A stretch of 64,000 bases of DNA, taken from assembly GCF_013415845.1 (NCBI RefSeq), contig NZ_CP058907.1, forward strand, positions 5,043,501-5,107,500. The letters run 5' to 3'. This document shows, in pieces, positions 8,534-17,624 of this stretch. The notes beneath the pieces are model-generated. The model was not told the DNA's origin. It ran no database searches and worked only from the letters and a program-made list of their open reading frames with translations. Every line of letters starts with the position of its first letter. Position 1 is the stretch's first letter. The position numbers and the translations under genes are program-made. Source of the DNA: Rhodopseudomonas palustris (GTDB lineage: Bacteria; Pseudomonadota; Alphaproteobacteria; Rhizobiales; Xanthobacteraceae).

Positions 8534-9640
8534 TTAGCTCGCGATCCGGTCGCGGGTGTGCGCAGACAGCCGTTTGCGGAATGCTTCGGTCAGCGCCGGC
8601 AGCAGCCGGATCGCATCGGTGACGAGAGCGAGATGGGCAAAGTCGAAGATCGGCGCGTTCTTGTCGGTGTTGATCGCGACGATCAGGTCGGAGCCGTCGA
8701 CGCCGACGCGGTGCTGAATCGCGCCCGAGATGCCGGCCGCAATGTACAGCTTCGGCCGGATAGTCTTGCCGGTCTGGCCGATCTGGCGGTCGGCCGACAC
8801 CCAGCCCTTCTGCACCAGCGGCCGCGAACAGCCGTATTCGGCGCCGAGCACGCCGGCGAGCTGGCGCACCAGCTGGAAGTTCTCCGGCGAAGCAAGCCCG
8901 AGGCCGCCGGCCACCACGATATCGGCATAAGCGAGGTTCGAGGTCGCCTTGTCGCGATCCGGCACGAAGGCCAGGATCTTGGTGACGATATCGGCTTCGA
9001 CCAAACCGAGCGGAAATTCGATGACACGGCCGACCGGCTTTTCGACCCGATCGGGCATCGACATCACGCGCGGCCGTACGGTCGCCATCTGCGGTCGGAA
9101 GTTGAGCGTGTAGATCGTGCAGAGCAGCGAGCCGCCGAAGGTCGGACGGGTCGCGGCGAGCGAATTGTCGGAGTCGACCTCAAGCTCGGTGCAGTCTGCG
9201 GTCAGGCCGGTGAGCAGCGTGGTCGCCACTGCGCCGGCGAGGTCGCGGCCGAGCGTGGTGGCACCGAGCAGCAGGATCTCCGGCTTGTGGGTGTTGACGA
9301 GATCGGTCAGCGCCTTGGTGTAGGACTCGTTGCGATAGTCCGTCAGCACGTCGTCGGCGACGACGTAGGCAAGATCAGCGCCGTAGCAGAACGACTCGGC
9401 GACCGCAGCCTTGGTGGCATCGCCGGTCGGGCCGATCACCACCGCGGCGAGCTCGACGCCGAGCTTGTCGGCGAGCCGCCGGCCGGAGCCCATCAGTTCC
9501 CAGGAGACGGGGTGAACGTGACCACGCTCCTGCTCGATGAACACCCAGACGTGCTTATAGGCTTTGAAATGCTCGGGCAGCTCCTTCTTGGCGGCGGCGC
9601 GTCCGGCGGGCTGCGGGGCAGGCTTGGCGGGCTGGCTCAT
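8534..9640 (-). CDS. fixB: FixB, electron-transfer flavoprotein alpha subunit
   Basis: A 368-residue ETF-alpha homologue that pairs with FixA. The N-terminal segment after a short Ala/Pro linker contains [11 protein letters not shown] and a domain I core. The C-terminal FAD-binding region reads [37 protein letters not shown] and [11 protein letters not shown], all typical of ETF-alpha. It lies 24 bases after fixA. The protein holds the FAD involved in electron bifurcation from NADH in characterised FixABCX systems. Confidence 0.95.
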   Translation of the reverse strand: MSQPAKPAPQPAGRAAAKKELPEHFKAYKHVWVFIEQERGHVHPVSWELMGSGRRLADKLGVELAAVVIGPTGDATKAAVAESFCYGADLAYVVADDVLTDYRNESYTKALTDLVNTHKPEILLLGATTLGRDLAGAVATTLLTGLTADCTELEVDSDNSLAATRPTFGGSLLCTIYTLNFRPQMATVRPRVMSMPDRVEKPVGRVIEFPLGLVEADIVTKILAFVPDRDKATSNLAYADIVVAGGLGLASPENFQLVRQLAGVLGAEYGCSRPLVQKGWVSADRQIGQTGKTIRPKLYIAAGISGAIQHRVGVDGSDLIVAINTDKNAPIFDFAHLALVTDAIRLLPALTEAFRKRLSAHTRDRIAS

Positions 9641-9664
9641 CGAAGCGGCTCTCTGTTCGGGTTG

Positions 9665-10510
9665 TCAGAATCCGCGCGCCAGCTCGAACATTTCGTTCTC
9701 GAGCTTGGGCCGGAGCTTGAAGATTTCGTCGATCAGCGCTTCCGCCGGCGGCTGGCCGGCGGCCTCGACCACCTTGGCCTTCTCGGCGCGCGGGGTGGGT
9801 GCGAACACGCGCTTCACCACCGTCGGCGAACCGCGGAGGCCGCACTTCTGGATGTCCTCGACGCCGGCATCCTGCGCGCTCCACTTCACCACTTCGGCGC
9901 GGGCGGCATTCAGCGCGTTGATCATCGAGCCGCGGCGCACCTGATTGGTGCCTTCCAGCATCGTGATCAGGCAGGGCAGATTGCTGCGCAGCACCTGCAC
10001 GCCGCCTTCGGAGCGGCGCTCGACTTCAATGGTGCGAGCGTCGAGGTCGAGCGATGAGACCTTCGAGACATAGGTCAGCTGCAGGAAGTCGAGCCGCTTG
10101 CAGATGCCGGGGCCGACCTGGGCGGTGTCGCCGTCGATGGTCTGCTTGCCGGTGAACACCACGTCGACAGCACCGAAGGTGGAGCCGATCTTGCGGATCG
10201 CGGCGGCGAGCGCGTAGCTGGTCGCCAGCGTGTCGGAGCCGGCGAAGAACCGATCGGTCAGCAGCACGGCGCGGTTGGCGCCGATGGTCAGCGCCTTGCG
10301 CAAGGAATCTTCCGCGGTCGGCGGGCCCATCGTCAGCACCGTGACTTCGCCGCCGAACTTGTCGCGCAGCCGCAGCGCCTCTTCGAGCGCGAACAGATCG
10401 TAGGGATTGATGATCGTCGGCACGCCCTGGCGCATGATCGTGTTGGTGACCGGATGCACACGGATCTGGGCCGAGTCCGGAACCTGCTTGATACAGACGA
10501 CGATATGCAT
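9665..10510 (-). CDS. fixA: FixA, electron-transfer flavoprotein beta subunit
   Basis: A 281-residue ETF-beta homologue beginning MHIVVCIKQVPDS, the conserved N terminus of the family. The ATG at 10510 is preferred over a longer frame from 10609 because it matches the family start, has GGAG about 8 bases upstream and falls just after the sigma-54 promoter at 10558-10577. The family core FTGKQTIDGDTAQVG is present near residue 120. It is first gene of fixABCX, whose proposed job is NADH-driven reduction of ferredoxin for nitrogenase. Confidence 0.95.
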   Translation of the reverse strand: MHIVVCIKQVPDSAQIRVHPVTNTIMRQGVPTIINPYDLFALEEALRLRDKFGGEVTVLTMGPPTAEDSLRKALTIGANRAVLLTDRFFAGSDTLATSYALAAAIRKIGSTFGAVDVVFTGKQTIDGDTAQVGPGICKRLDFLQLTYVSKVSSLDLDARTIEVERRSEGGVQVLRSNLPCLITMLEGTNQVRRGSMINALNAARAEVVKWSAQDAGVEDIQKCGLRGSPTVVKRVFAPTPRAEKAKVVEAAGQPPAEALIDEIFKLRPKLENEMFELARGF

Positions 10511-10557
10511 GGAGTGGCTCCGCGCTTGCTGACAGAAGCTTGACGACGGAGACTTAT

Positions 10558-10577
10558 GAGCAAGCCTCGTACCAACT
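10558..10577 (-). promoter_or_regulatory. Sigma-54 promoter of fixABCX
   Basis: On the minus strand the element reads TGGTACGAGGCTTGCT. GG (10573-10572) and GC (10561-10560) have the invariant ten-base spacing. The predicted start of transcription is about 40 bases before fixA. Confidence 0.85.
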
Positions 10578-10678
10578 TTTCCAGCGTGGAGAATATCGCG
10601 GCAAACCAATCACTTGCGACGAGAGGCCGGGATTGTTACCGGCGCTTCCGAGGGTTGCAATCCGACAACTCCGACACT

Positions 10679-10694
10679 TGTCGGGAAGGCGACA
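10679..10694. promoter_or_regulatory. NifA upstream activator site for fixA
   Basis: TGT (10679-10681), ten bases, ACA (10692-10694), an exact TGT-N10-ACA match. It lies about 130 bases before the predicted transcription start of fixA. Confidence 0.8.
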
Positions 10695-10783
10695 GCGGCG
10701 TGACCGACCAGACATTTCACGCCGCAGTGAGATCGCCCGCCAAACACGACATGGATGTGAGAAAATGAGTCTGGCAGGCGCGG

Positions 10784-10815
10784 CAAAACGGCCCGCCGCG
10801 AACGCGACGGGCCGT
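10784..10815 (-). terminator. Terminator after nifW
   Basis: Inverted repeat ACGGCCCG (10788-10795) and CGGGCCGT (10808-10815); read on the minus strand the stem is followed by TTTTG. It separates the hesB-nifUSVW operon from fixABCX. Confidence 0.75.
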
Positions 10816-10842
10816 CGATAGCAGGGCGCAAGGGGCGCGCGG

Positions 10843-11193
10843 TTACTTCAGTGCGTCGAGCGGGACGAAGGCCGGGCGCTTCGGCGTCTTCGGCGCCACC
10901 GCGTCCTTCAGCACCTTGAACACCCGTTGATCGAGCGGCGAGGAAGCCACGAAGTCGGCATAGGCCCGCTCCAGCACCGCCTTGCAACGGGCGGAGGCTT
11001 CGTCGCCCGGCAGATGCTCGAGATCTTCGCCGGCGAGATACTGGCCCATGCGCCGGAGGATGTGCAGCCGTGCGACGTTGAGCAGCTTCGGATCGTAGGC
11101 AACGCCGAGAAGCTCGAAGAACTCCTCGGCGGATCCGGCACTCTGCAGCCGGGCGACGATGTCGACGGGTTCGGTGACGGCGGATGTGCTCAT
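10843..11193 (-). CDS. nifW: NifW, nitrogenase-stabilising protein
   Basis: A 116-residue NifW. Family sequence is clear: SAEEFFELLGVAYDPKLLNVARLHIL and GDEASARCKAVLERAYADF. NifW is reported to protect or assist maturation of the MoFe protein against oxygen; the exact mechanism is unsettled. I took ATG 11193, preceded by AAGGAG, instead of a longer frame to 11271 that would overlap nifV. It is the last gene of hesB-nifUSVW and is followed by a terminator. Confidence 0.92.
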   Translation of the reverse strand: MSTSAVTEPVDIVARLQSAGSAEEFFELLGVAYDPKLLNVARLHILRRMGQYLAGEDLEHLPGDEASARCKAVLERAYADFVASSPLDQRVFKVLKDAVAPKTPKRPAFVPLDALK

Positions 11194-11221
11194 CTCGGTC
11201 TCCTTGATCTGTTGTCGCCGC

Positions 11222-12415
11222 TCAGGCGCAGTTGGTGAGCGTCCGCTCGCGGACCTCGCGCCAAATCGCAATCAATGTCTCGTTGCCGACCGGGCCCTTG
11301 TGGGTGACTGCATAGCGGCGGACCTTGGCCAGGATACCCTGCGCCTCGTCCGCGGTCGCCGGCAGATCCAGCTTGGCGAGCGACGAGGTGATCGCCGATA
11401 GCCCAGAGTGCTTGCCGATGACAATGCGGTTGGAGCGGCCGAACAAATTCGGATCGAGCGACTGGTAGGTGCGCTGATCCTTGAGCAGGCCATCGACATG
11501 TATTCCCGATTCATGGGTGAAGACGTGCTCACCGACGATCGCCTTGTTGAGCGGAATGGTACGGGCGGCTGCGGTGGCAACAAGATCGGCAACGTTGCCG
11601 AGCTCCGACAGCACGATGCCAGTGTCGCGGCCATAGAGCTGCTTCAGCGCCACTGCGACCTCTTCGAGCGGCGCATTGCCGGCACGTTCGCCGAGGCCGA
11701 TCACCGTCACCGAGGCATGGGTGGCACCGGCGCGGAGCGCGGCCAGCGTGTTGGCGGTGGCGAGGCCGAGGTCGTCATGACCGTGGAATTCGAGCTCGAG
11801 GTCGGTCGAGGCGCGAAGCGTCGCCAGCAGCGCATGGCTGGAGAATGGGTCGAGCACACTCAGCGTATCGGCGATCCGAAACCGGCGCGCGCCGGATGCC
11901 TTTGCGGTGGCGATCACCTCGGCGAGGAATTCGGGATCGGCTCGCGAGGAATCCTCACCGCCGACGGCGACGTCGAGGCCGCGGTCCCGAGCATAGCCGA
12001 CCACGCGCTTGACGGTCTCGATCGCATTCGACCGCTTGCCACCGAGCTTGGCGGCGATCTGCACGTCCGACACCGGCACCGAGACATTGACCATCGCCAC
12101 GCCGGCCTTCAGCGCGGCATCGACGTCCTCGGTGCGCATCCGGCACCAGGCAATCGTCGTCAGCGGCAAGCCGGCTTCGACGATGGCGCGGATCGCCGCG
12201 ATCTCATCGGCGCCCATCGCGGGCGTCCCCGCCTCGATTTCCGGCACGCCGGCGCGCGCCAGCGCTCGGGCGATCGCAACCTTCTCGGCGGTGGAGAAGG
12301 CGACACCCGGCGCCTGCTCACCATCGCGCAGTGTGGTGTCGTTGAGCATGATCGGGGCGGGCTGAAAACCGCAAGACTGATCCGGCCGGACGATCTCAGA
12401 CTTGATCTCAGACAT
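11222..12415 (-). CDS. nifV: NifV, homocitrate synthase
   Basis: A 397-residue enzyme condensing acetyl-CoA with 2-oxoglutarate to homocitrate, the organic ligand of FeMo-co. [17 protein letters not shown] near residue 24 is the signature of the DRE-TIM metallolyase family, and the metal-binding [10 protein letters not shown] and the [14 protein letters not shown] segment are conserved. The ATG at 12415 overlaps the nifS stop by 8 bases. A longer frame from 12469 would lie inside nifS. Confidence 0.95.
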   Translation of the reverse strand: MSEIKSEIVRPDQSCGFQPAPIMLNDTTLRDGEQAPGVAFSTAEKVAIARALARAGVPEIEAGTPAMGADEIAAIRAIVEAGLPLTTIAWCRMRTEDVDAALKAGVAMVNVSVPVSDVQIAAKLGGKRSNAIETVKRVVGYARDRGLDVAVGGEDSSRADPEFLAEVIATAKASGARRFRIADTLSVLDPFSSHALLATLRASTDLELEFHGHDDLGLATANTLAALRAGATHASVTVIGLGERAGNAPLEEVAVALKQLYGRDTGIVLSELGNVADLVATAAARTIPLNKAIVGEHVFTHESGIHVDGLLKDQRTYQSLDPNLFGRSNRIVIGKHSGLSAITSSLAKLDLPATADEAQGILAKVRRYAVTHKGPVGNETLIAIWREVRERTLTNCA

Positions 12416-13640
12416 GGGTTGTTCCTTGCGCACTTCCAGACGAATGGCCGACCGCCTGCGGAGCATCATCGACCCCGAACGGCGAGATCGCCCGCAGCTT
12501 GGCGACCACGGCGGGAACGACTTCCAGCGCGCGGTCGATGTCGGCGTCGGTGTTGTCGCGTGACAGCGAGAACCGCACGCCGCCGCGGACCGCGTCCTCG
12601 GCGACCTTCATGGCCAGCAGCACATGCGACGGCTCGAACGAGCCGGTCGCGCAGGCCGAACCCATCGAGGCGGCAATGCCGGCGCGATCCAGCAGCGTGA
12701 TGATCGCCTCGCTGTCGATGAACGAGAACGCGATGTTCGATGTATTAGGCAGACGCTCGGCGCGGGCACCGACGGCAACGCAATGGCCGACCCGCGCCAG
12801 GATCTCGCGCTCGAGCCGATCGCGCAGACCACGCACCCGAATATCCTCGTCAGCCATCGCCCCAGCGGCAAGTTCGGCCGCAATGCCGAGGCCGACGATG
12901 CCCGGCACGTTCTCGGTGCCGGCGCGGCGGCCACGCTCCTGCTGGCCACCTTTGATCTGCGGCTTGAAGCGGATGCCGGCGCGGACATACAGCGCGCCGA
13001 CGCCCTTCGGGCCGTGCAGCTTATGTCCGGACAGCGACAGCATGTCGATCATGGTCGACTGCAGATCGATCGGACACTTGCCGACCGCCTGCACCGCGTC
13101 GGTGTGAAACAGCGCGCCGACCTCCTTGGCAAGCTCGGCGAGATCGGCCACCGGCTGGATCACGCCGGTCTCATTATTGGCCCACATGATCGACGCAATC
13201 GCGACACGGTCGGACATCGCTTCGCGATAGGCCAGAATGTCGAGCCGGCCCTGACGATCGACCGGGATCAGGTGAACGCGGATGCCCTTGTTCTTTTCCA
13301 GCCAGGCGCACAGCGACAGCACCGCCGGATGTTCCACCGCCGAGATGATCACTTCGCGCCGACGCGGCGCCGCTTCGAGCGCGGACAGGATTGCGGCGTT
13401 GTTGCTCTCGGTACCACCCGAGGTGAAGATCAGCTCATGCGGCTGTGCGGCGCCGAGCAGCGCCTGGACGCGCTCGCGCGCTCGCTTGACGGCGAGCGCA
13501 GCATGGCCGCCGAGCCCATATTTCGACGATGGGTTGCCGTAGTACAGCGAGAAGTACGGCAGCATCGCTTCGACGACGCGCGGATCGGTCCGCGTCGTTG
13601 CATTGGCGTCGAGATAGACGATGTCTGCCGGCTCGCTCAT
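12408..13640 (-). CDS. nifS: NifS, cysteine desulfurase
   Basis: A 410-residue PLP enzyme supplying sulfur for nitrogenase Fe-S clusters. The PLP lysine lies in [11 protein letters not shown] near residue 200, and the catalytic cysteine in [13 protein letters not shown] near residue 330. The N terminus [13 protein letters not shown] is typical. It overlaps nifU by 4 bases (ATGA) and nifV by 8, so nifU-S-V are translationally coupled. The frame extends upstream to 14216 but that part lies in nifU. Confidence 0.95.
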   Translation of the reverse strand: MSEPADIVYLDANATTRTDPRVVEAMLPYFSLYYGNPSSKYGLGGHAALAVKRARERVQALLGAAQPHELIFTSGGTESNNAAILSALEAAPRRREVIISAVEHPAVLSLCAWLEKNKGIRVHLIPVDRQGRLDILAYREAMSDRVAIASIMWANNETGVIQPVADLAELAKEVGALFHTDAVQAVGKCPIDLQSTMIDMLSLSGHKLHGPKGVGALYVRAGIRFKPQIKGGQQERGRRAGTENVPGIVGLGIAAELAAGAMADEDIRVRGLRDRLEREILARVGHCVAVGARAERLPNTSNIAFSFIDSEAIITLLDRAGIAASMGSACATGSFEPSHVLLAMKVAEDAVRGGVRFSLSRDNTDADIDRALEVVPAVVAKLRAISPFGVDDAPQAVGHSSGSAQGTTHV

Positions 13641-14623
13641 GACACCGGCACCACACGTAGCGGCCGGCCGAACTTCTCGACCAGCTTGGCCTGGACGCCC
13701 GACAGCGTCACCGACGAGAGCTGGCATCCGACGCAATTGCCGGACAACCGGACATAGACAATGTTGCCATCGAGGCTGACGAACTCGCAGTCGCCGCCGT
13801 CGCGCTGCAGATGCGGACGCAGTTCTTCGACCGCCTCGGCGATCAGCGCCTCCTGCGGCGGCGCATCGACCAGTCCAGCCGGCGGCGTCGCCGGACGCGG
13901 CGCAGCTTTGGCAATCGGGCGCAGATGCGCAGGCGTTGCCTTGGCGGCAAAGATGTTGGCGGCCGGAGCCGGCGCGCCATGGGGCTTCAGCTCGGTGGCG
14001 CGCGGCGTCGCCGAGCCGATGCGGTAGGCGTCTTCGGCCGGGATCAGGCCGTCCTCGACCATCTCGGCGTTGACCCGCGCCAGCAGGGATTCGATCTGCT
14101 TGAAGCAGGTGCTGCAGCAGCCGGCGGCCTTGGTGTAGGCGGTCACGTCGTCCAGACTGGTCAGCCGGTTGAAGCGAATGGTGCGCTCGATCATCATCTG
14201 GCCGACGCCGAGGCACTTGCAGGCCGGCGGCGCATCAGCCTCGGCCACTGCGGCCTTGCCGCGAAACGAACCAATCGCCTGCTGCAGGGCCTCGAAAGTC
14301 ATCACCGCGCAATACATCCGCTCACGCGGCAGGTCGCCCAGGTAGTCAGCAATCGCCGCGGCGCTGATGCCGCTGGCTTCGTCGATGGTCTTGCCGGTGA
14401 TCATGTCGGTGAGCGCCGCAGAGGCGGCGATCGCCGAGCTACAGCCGAACGCTTGGAAGCGAGCCTGCGCGATCCGCCCGTCGTCGGGCTCGACCTTCAA
14501 CATCAACTTGACGGCATCGCCCCAGCCGATGCTGCCGAACCGACCGACCGCATTGGCCTGCGGCAGCGGACCAGCGTTAGCGGAGGTAGAGAAGTGATGG
14601 TCGAACTTGCCGAGACCGAGCAT
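13637..14623 (-). CDS. nifU: NifU, Fe-S cluster scaffold
   Basis: A 328-residue scaffold with the full three-part NifU architecture. The N-terminal IscU-like domain contains AFGCSSAIAASAALTDM. The central 2Fe-2S domain has CKCLGVG near residue 135 and CCSTC about 33 residues later. The C-terminal Nfu-like domain has NCVGCQLSS. Between the last two is a long Ala/Pro-rich linker. It assembles clusters with sulfur from NifS for NifH and for NifB. It lies 27 bases after the IscA-like gene. Confidence 0.96.
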   Translation of the reverse strand: MLGLGKFDHHFSTSANAGPLPQANAVGRFGSIGWGDAVKLMLKVEPDDGRIAQARFQAFGCSSAIAASAALTDMITGKTIDEASGISAAAIADYLGDLPRERMYCAVMTFEALQQAIGSFRGKAAVAEADAPPACKCLGVGQMMIERTIRFNRLTSLDDVTAYTKAAGCCSTCFKQIESLLARVNAEMVEDGLIPAEDAYRIGSATPRATELKPHGAPAPAANIFAAKATPAHLRPIAKAAPRPATPPAGLVDAPPQEALIAEAVEELRPHLQRDGGDCEFVSLDGNIVYVRLSGNCVGCQLSSVTLSGVQAKLVEKFGRPLRVVPVS

Positions 14624-14650
14624 GGCGCGCTCCTATGGTTGGCGCTGCGC

Positions 14651-14971
14651 TTAGCCGAACGACTTGCCGCAGCCGCACTTGGTGCCGGCATTGGGATTGT
14701 CGAAGGTGAAGCCCGAGCCCTCGAGGCTCTCGACGAAGTCGATGGTCATGCCGGACAGCAGCGGCTGCGAGTCGGGATCGATGAACACCTTGACGCCGCC
14801 GGCTTCGACCACCGCGTCATCGACCCGAGGTTCGGCATCGAGACCAATCAGATACTTGTAACCGGCACAGCCCCCCGCTTCGACCATGACGCGTAGCCCG
14901 GCGTCGAGCTTGCCGGCGCGCGACATCGCAGCCTTCACAGCGGTCCCGGCTTGTTCGGTGAGAATGATCAT
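14651..14971 (-). CDS. IscA/HesB-type Fe-S carrier
   Basis: A 106-residue A-type carrier protein, the first gene of the nifUSVW operon. The three conserved cysteines are Cys35 (EAGGCAGYKY) and Cys99/Cys101 (CGCG) near the C terminus. It probably moves Fe-S clusters between NifU and nitrogenase targets, as the nif-linked IscA proteins do elsewhere. The sigma-54 element at 15007-15024 lies directly upstream. A second, more distant A-type gene is at 28454. Confidence 0.92.
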   Translation of the reverse strand: MIILTEQAGTAVKAAMSRAGKLDAGLRVMVEAGGCAGYKYLIGLDAEPRVDDAVVEAGGVKVFIDPDSQPLLSGMTIDFVESLEGSGFTFDNPNAGTKCGCGKSFG

Positions 14972-15006
14972 GATCGGCCTCCATCGGTTAGGTCCGACAT
15001 GAACAA

Positions 15007-15024
15007 GTGCAACCGCTGTGCCAG
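15007..15024 (-). promoter_or_regulatory. Sigma-54 promoter of hesB-nifUSVW
   Basis: The minus strand reads CTGGCACAGCGGTTGCAC, a near-perfect -24/-12 element with GG (15022-15021) and GC (15010-15009). The transcription start should be about 27 bases before the IscA-like gene. Confidence 0.9.
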
Positions 15025-15078
15025 CGGAGGCACAGCGGCAAGCTACTGATTTCGCGCGAAATTATCAGTACGCGACAA

Positions 15079-15094
15079 TGTCGGAGGTCCGACA
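15079..15094. promoter_or_regulatory. NifA upstream activator site for hesB-nifUSVW
   Basis: TGT (15079-15081), ten bases, ACA (15092-15094), centred about 90 bases before the predicted start of transcription. Confidence 0.85.
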
Positions 15095-15166
15095 TCGTCG
15101 CGAAGCCGACGGTTTCCGACAATGGATCGCAGGTTAGAGGCGAGCTACCCCGCTACGCAGCGCTAA

Positions 15167-15340
15167 CCTCTCCCCGCGCGCGGGGAGAGGTCGGCCCGGC
15201 AAAGCCGGGCCGGGTGAGGGGTCGCTTCCGCGAGCCTGAGCATGCGAGCTGTATTCGCCGGACTACCAACGTCACTATTCGCACTCGGCCGTGTGGTGAT
15301 GCCCCCTCATCCCACCCTTCTCCCCGCGCGCGGGGAGAAG
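15167..15340. repeat. Palindromic repeats between nifQ and the hesB promoter
   Basis: Two perfect 24-base palindromes with the same CTCCCCGCG core lie at 15167-15190 and 15317-15340. A third stem-loop pairs CGGCCCGGC (15192-15200) with GCCGGGCCG (15204-15212). These look like dispersed REP-type elements and could also terminate the nifH...nifQ transcript. No gene is seen between them. Confidence 0.7.
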
Positions 15341-15379
15341 GAGCTCGCTGTGCATGTGGCGATGCTTCCTGAATCTGAC

Positions 15380-16090
15380 TTAAGCCACACCGGCCGCCCG
15401 CAGTTCGACCTCGCGGCGGCGGATCGCCATCCGGCTTTCGCCGCTCTCCTCGCCGAAGCATTCGGCGAAGTCGCCGCACTGCGAGCAGACGGGGGTGCTA
15501 CACATCACCATACCGTCGTCTTCGCAGAGCTTGCGGTAGAAGAACCGCTTCCAGCGCATGTTGCGGGTGTTGTCGCGGGCCAGCGGCTCGAAATGCCGCA
15601 TCAGCAGCCGGCTCAGCTCGGTACGGCTGCGCAGGCCGAGATCCTCCCACAGATGTTCCGGCTGCATCGCCCGCCGCGCCACCATCGCGGCGAGCCAACG
15701 GCCGACGTCACCGGAGGTCGAGCGATGCTTGAGCAGCAGGTCGCGGACCATCGCAGCTTCCTCGTCCTCGTCGTGCTCGCCGACTGCCAGCACTGACAAG
15801 AGGACCGAGACGTGCGGGAACCAGCCGACGATCAGCGCCGCAAAATCGTCGGCCGTCAGACCGCTGGACTCGGTGATCGAGCCGGGTTCGGTGACCGCAA
15901 CCGACAGGATCGATGCCAGCACGTGACGATCGAACGCACGGTCGTCATCGATCTGGGCTTCGGCCGGGGTGCAGCCGGTCAAGGCCCGGTACACCACCGC
16001 CGGAGAGGACGCGAAGCTCGACGCCGTCACGCGCAGCGGCAGCGCCGCTGCCGTCGCACCTGCCGCCTGGATTCCCGCTGCGCCGAGCAT
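15380..16090 (-). CDS. nifQ: NifQ, molybdenum donor for FeMo-co synthesis
   Basis: A 236-residue NifQ. The C-terminal C-X4-C-X2-C-X5-C cluster motif is present as CSTPVCSQCGDFAEC, which in studied NifQ proteins binds a Mo-Fe-S cluster passed to NifEN. The conserved segment RWKRFFYRKLCEDDG precedes it. ATG 16090 has GGGAG upstream; a frame running to 16189 would overlap fdxB. It is the last gene of the nifH-to-nifQ run. Confidence 0.94.
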   Translation of the reverse strand: MLGAAGIQAAGATAAALPLRVTASSFASSPAVVYRALTGCTPAEAQIDDDRAFDRHVLASILSVAVTEPGSITESSGLTADDFAALIVGWFPHVSVLLSVLAVGEHDEDEEAAMVRDLLLKHRSTSGDVGRWLAAMVARRAMQPEHLWEDLGLRSRTELSRLLMRHFEPLARDNTRNMRWKRFFYRKLCEDDGMVMCSTPVCSQCGDFAECFGEESGESRMAIRRREVELRAAGVA

Positions 16091-16107
16091 GTCCGTCGCT
16101 CCCTTGT

Positions 16108-16419
16108 TTAGAGCCCGAGTTCGCTGGCCTTGACGTGGGTCTGGCACGCCTTCGGGCAGACCCGGACGCAAGCCGAGCAGCCGATGCAATTGCCGGCCGC
16201 GTCGAGCACCATCACCTTGCGGACGAATTCCTCGTCGTCATCATCGTCGTCGAGCGAGCAGGCGACCAGTTCGCCGTCCTCGTTGACGCCCATCAGATGC
16301 ATCACGTCGCGCGAGCACACCTTGTGACAGCGGCCGCAGCCGATGCACTTCTTGTCGTCGATCGCGGTGAGATAAGTCGGTTCCCACGGCTTGCCGTCGC
16401 GGGTGGAGAAGATCGCCAT
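16108..16419 (-). CDS. fdxB: FdxB, nif-specific ferredoxin III
   Basis: A 103-residue ferredoxin with two 4Fe-4S motifs, CIGCGRCHKVC near residue 25 and CIGCSACVRVCPKAC near residue 78. An acidic run (LDDDDDDEEF) lies between them. This layout identifies the nif-specific ferredoxin III family. It is placed between the DUF683 gene and nifQ, as in other alphaproteobacterial nif clusters, and probably supplies electrons for cofactor synthesis instead of to NifH directly. Confidence 0.93.
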   Translation of the reverse strand: MAIFSTRDGKPWEPTYLTAIDDKKCIGCGRCHKVCSRDVMHLMGVNEDGELVACSLDDDDDDEEFVRKVMVLDAAGNCIGCSACVRVCPKACQTHVKASELGL

Positions 16420-16479
16420 GTTGTCGCTCCTCGCGCGGCCAATGGGCCGCGCAGTTCGGGCTGAGGCGTTCGGCCGCGA

Positions 16480-16686
16480 TCAGGCGGCCTTCGCTTCCAG
16501 CTCCTTCAAAGCCTTCCGCGCAGCTTCAAGGGCCGCGTAGGCATCCTGGGTTTCCTGCGCCACCGTCATGATGGTCTGCCAATTAATCGGCAGCTCCTCG
16601 GACAGGTCGTGCAGGTTCATCTTCATCGTGGTCGCGCGGGCGGACAGTTTCTTGATCTCGGCCTTCAGCGTCTCGATGTCGGACAT
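16480..16686 (-). CDS. Small nif-associated protein (DUF683/CCE_0567 family)
   Basis: A 68-residue, mostly helical protein with heptad-like spacing at both ends (IETLKAEIKKLSARATTMKM and AYAALEAARKALKELEAKA) around a conserved LPINWQTIMTVAQETQDAY core. The family is restricted to nif clusters and is found beside nifX, DUF269 and fdxB, as here. Its role is unknown; the small helical fold suggests a binding or chaperone function. Confidence 0.88.
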   Translation of the reverse strand: MSDIETLKAEIKKLSARATTMKMNLHDLSEELPINWQTIMTVAQETQDAYAALEAARKALKELEAKAA

Positions 16687-16704
16687 AACGATCTCGCTCT
16701 CGCT

Positions 16705-17169
16705 TCAGAGGTTGGCGACGTCGGGGTATTTGCGGATCATCTCGCTGCCGGCGGCGACCAGCTTGTCGCCCTCCTCGGCCAGCTTGCCGAGGTTGTCGAA
16801 GCCGAAGCGGTGGACGTCGCGCATGTGTTTGTTGATGACGATCAACCGCCCGGCGCTGAGGATCAGCCGGCCGAAGCCCTCGTGGTGCATCTTCATCATC
16901 GGCGACACCATGATCCTGGTCTCGCGTTCGATCGACAGGGCCACCGCGTTGTAGAACAGCTCGAGCCGCCACAGCGTCTCCGGATCCGGATCGCCCATGA
17001 TCGGGATCTCGCGGCGCTTGGCCTTGTCGACGATGAACGGCTCCAGCAGCTTGAGATCGGACTTGCCTTCCCAGACACCGTGAGTGTCCTGGGCGCGGAG
17101 CTGCTTGACCAATTCCTTGACGAACAGCGAGTCGAGCGCGGCGTCGGGAGCAGTGGTGGCTTCGGTCAT
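16705..17169 (-). CDS. NifX-associated protein (DUF269)
   Basis: A 154-residue member of the DUF269 family, always found next to nifX. Conserved parts include [23 protein letters not shown], the [12 protein letters not shown] segment and [15 protein letters not shown] take ATG 17169, immediately after the nifX stop (17171) with GAGG upstream; an in-frame start at 17187 inside nifX is possible and would add six residues. Function is unknown; context suggests FeMo-co trafficking. Confidence 0.9.
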   Translation of the reverse strand: MTEATTAPDAALDSLFVKELVKQLRAQDTHGVWEGKSDLKLLEPFIVDKAKRREIPIMGDPDPETLWRLELFYNAVALSIERETRIMVSPMMKMHHEGFGRLILSAGRLIVINKHMRDVHRFGFDNLGKLAEEGDKLVAAGSEMIRKYPDVANL

Positions 17170-17170
17170 G

Positions 17171-17569
17171 TCAGGCCTCGTCGGCAAAATCGAACGTACG
17201 CTCTTCGCCCTTCATCAGTGCCTTGCGCAGCCACGGCGGCGGCACGCCGCGCAGCACGCCCTGCAGCTTGGTGATGAGGTCGGTGATCAGCTCCGGCTGT
17301 GCCAGCTTGAGCGGATGGACCTGGGCGGCGACGACACGCGCCGCGCCGGAGCCGCCGATCGCCGTGCAATACATGATGGCGCAATCGCGGATCGCGTCGA
17401 TCTTGGCGACCAGCTTGTCCTCGTTTCCGTCTTCCTTCTCCTCGGCGAACTGCACCGCTTCGATGAAGCGATAATCGTCGGCGGTGATTTCGTAGATCGC
17501 GATGTTCCGGGCCCAGCCGAAATGCGCATCGACGCGCGCAAGGTCCTGGGTGGCAAAGGCGACTTTCAT
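17171..17569 (-). CDS. nifX: NifX, FeMo-co precursor-binding protein
   Basis: A 132-residue NifX beginning [22 protein letters not shown], the conserved start of the dinitrogenase cofactor-binding domain (also present at the C terminus of NifB). NifX holds NifB-co or the VK-cluster between NifB and NifEN. The ATG at 17569 has a strong AGGAG 8 bases upstream. A frame open to 17674 would add 35 residues overlapping nifN and has no good ribosome site. Confidence 0.92.
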   Translation of the reverse strand: MKVAFATQDLARVDAHFGWARNIAIYEITADDYRFIEAVQFAEEKEDGNEDKLVAKIDAIRDCAIMYCTAIGGSGAARVVAAQVHPLKLAQPELITDLITKLQGVLRGVPPPWLRKALMKGEERTFDFADEA

Positions 17570-17624
17570 GCCGGTTCTCCTGAGTTGTGCATCGGTGCTC
17601 TGCTCCGCTCGACTACCGTCGTTG

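Noticed and set aside
6764..10057. 1097-codon open frame on the plus strand
   Set aside because: It lies antisense to fixX, fixC, fixB and most of fixA, is Arg/His/Asp-rich without domains, and reflects high GC at third positions of the real genes.
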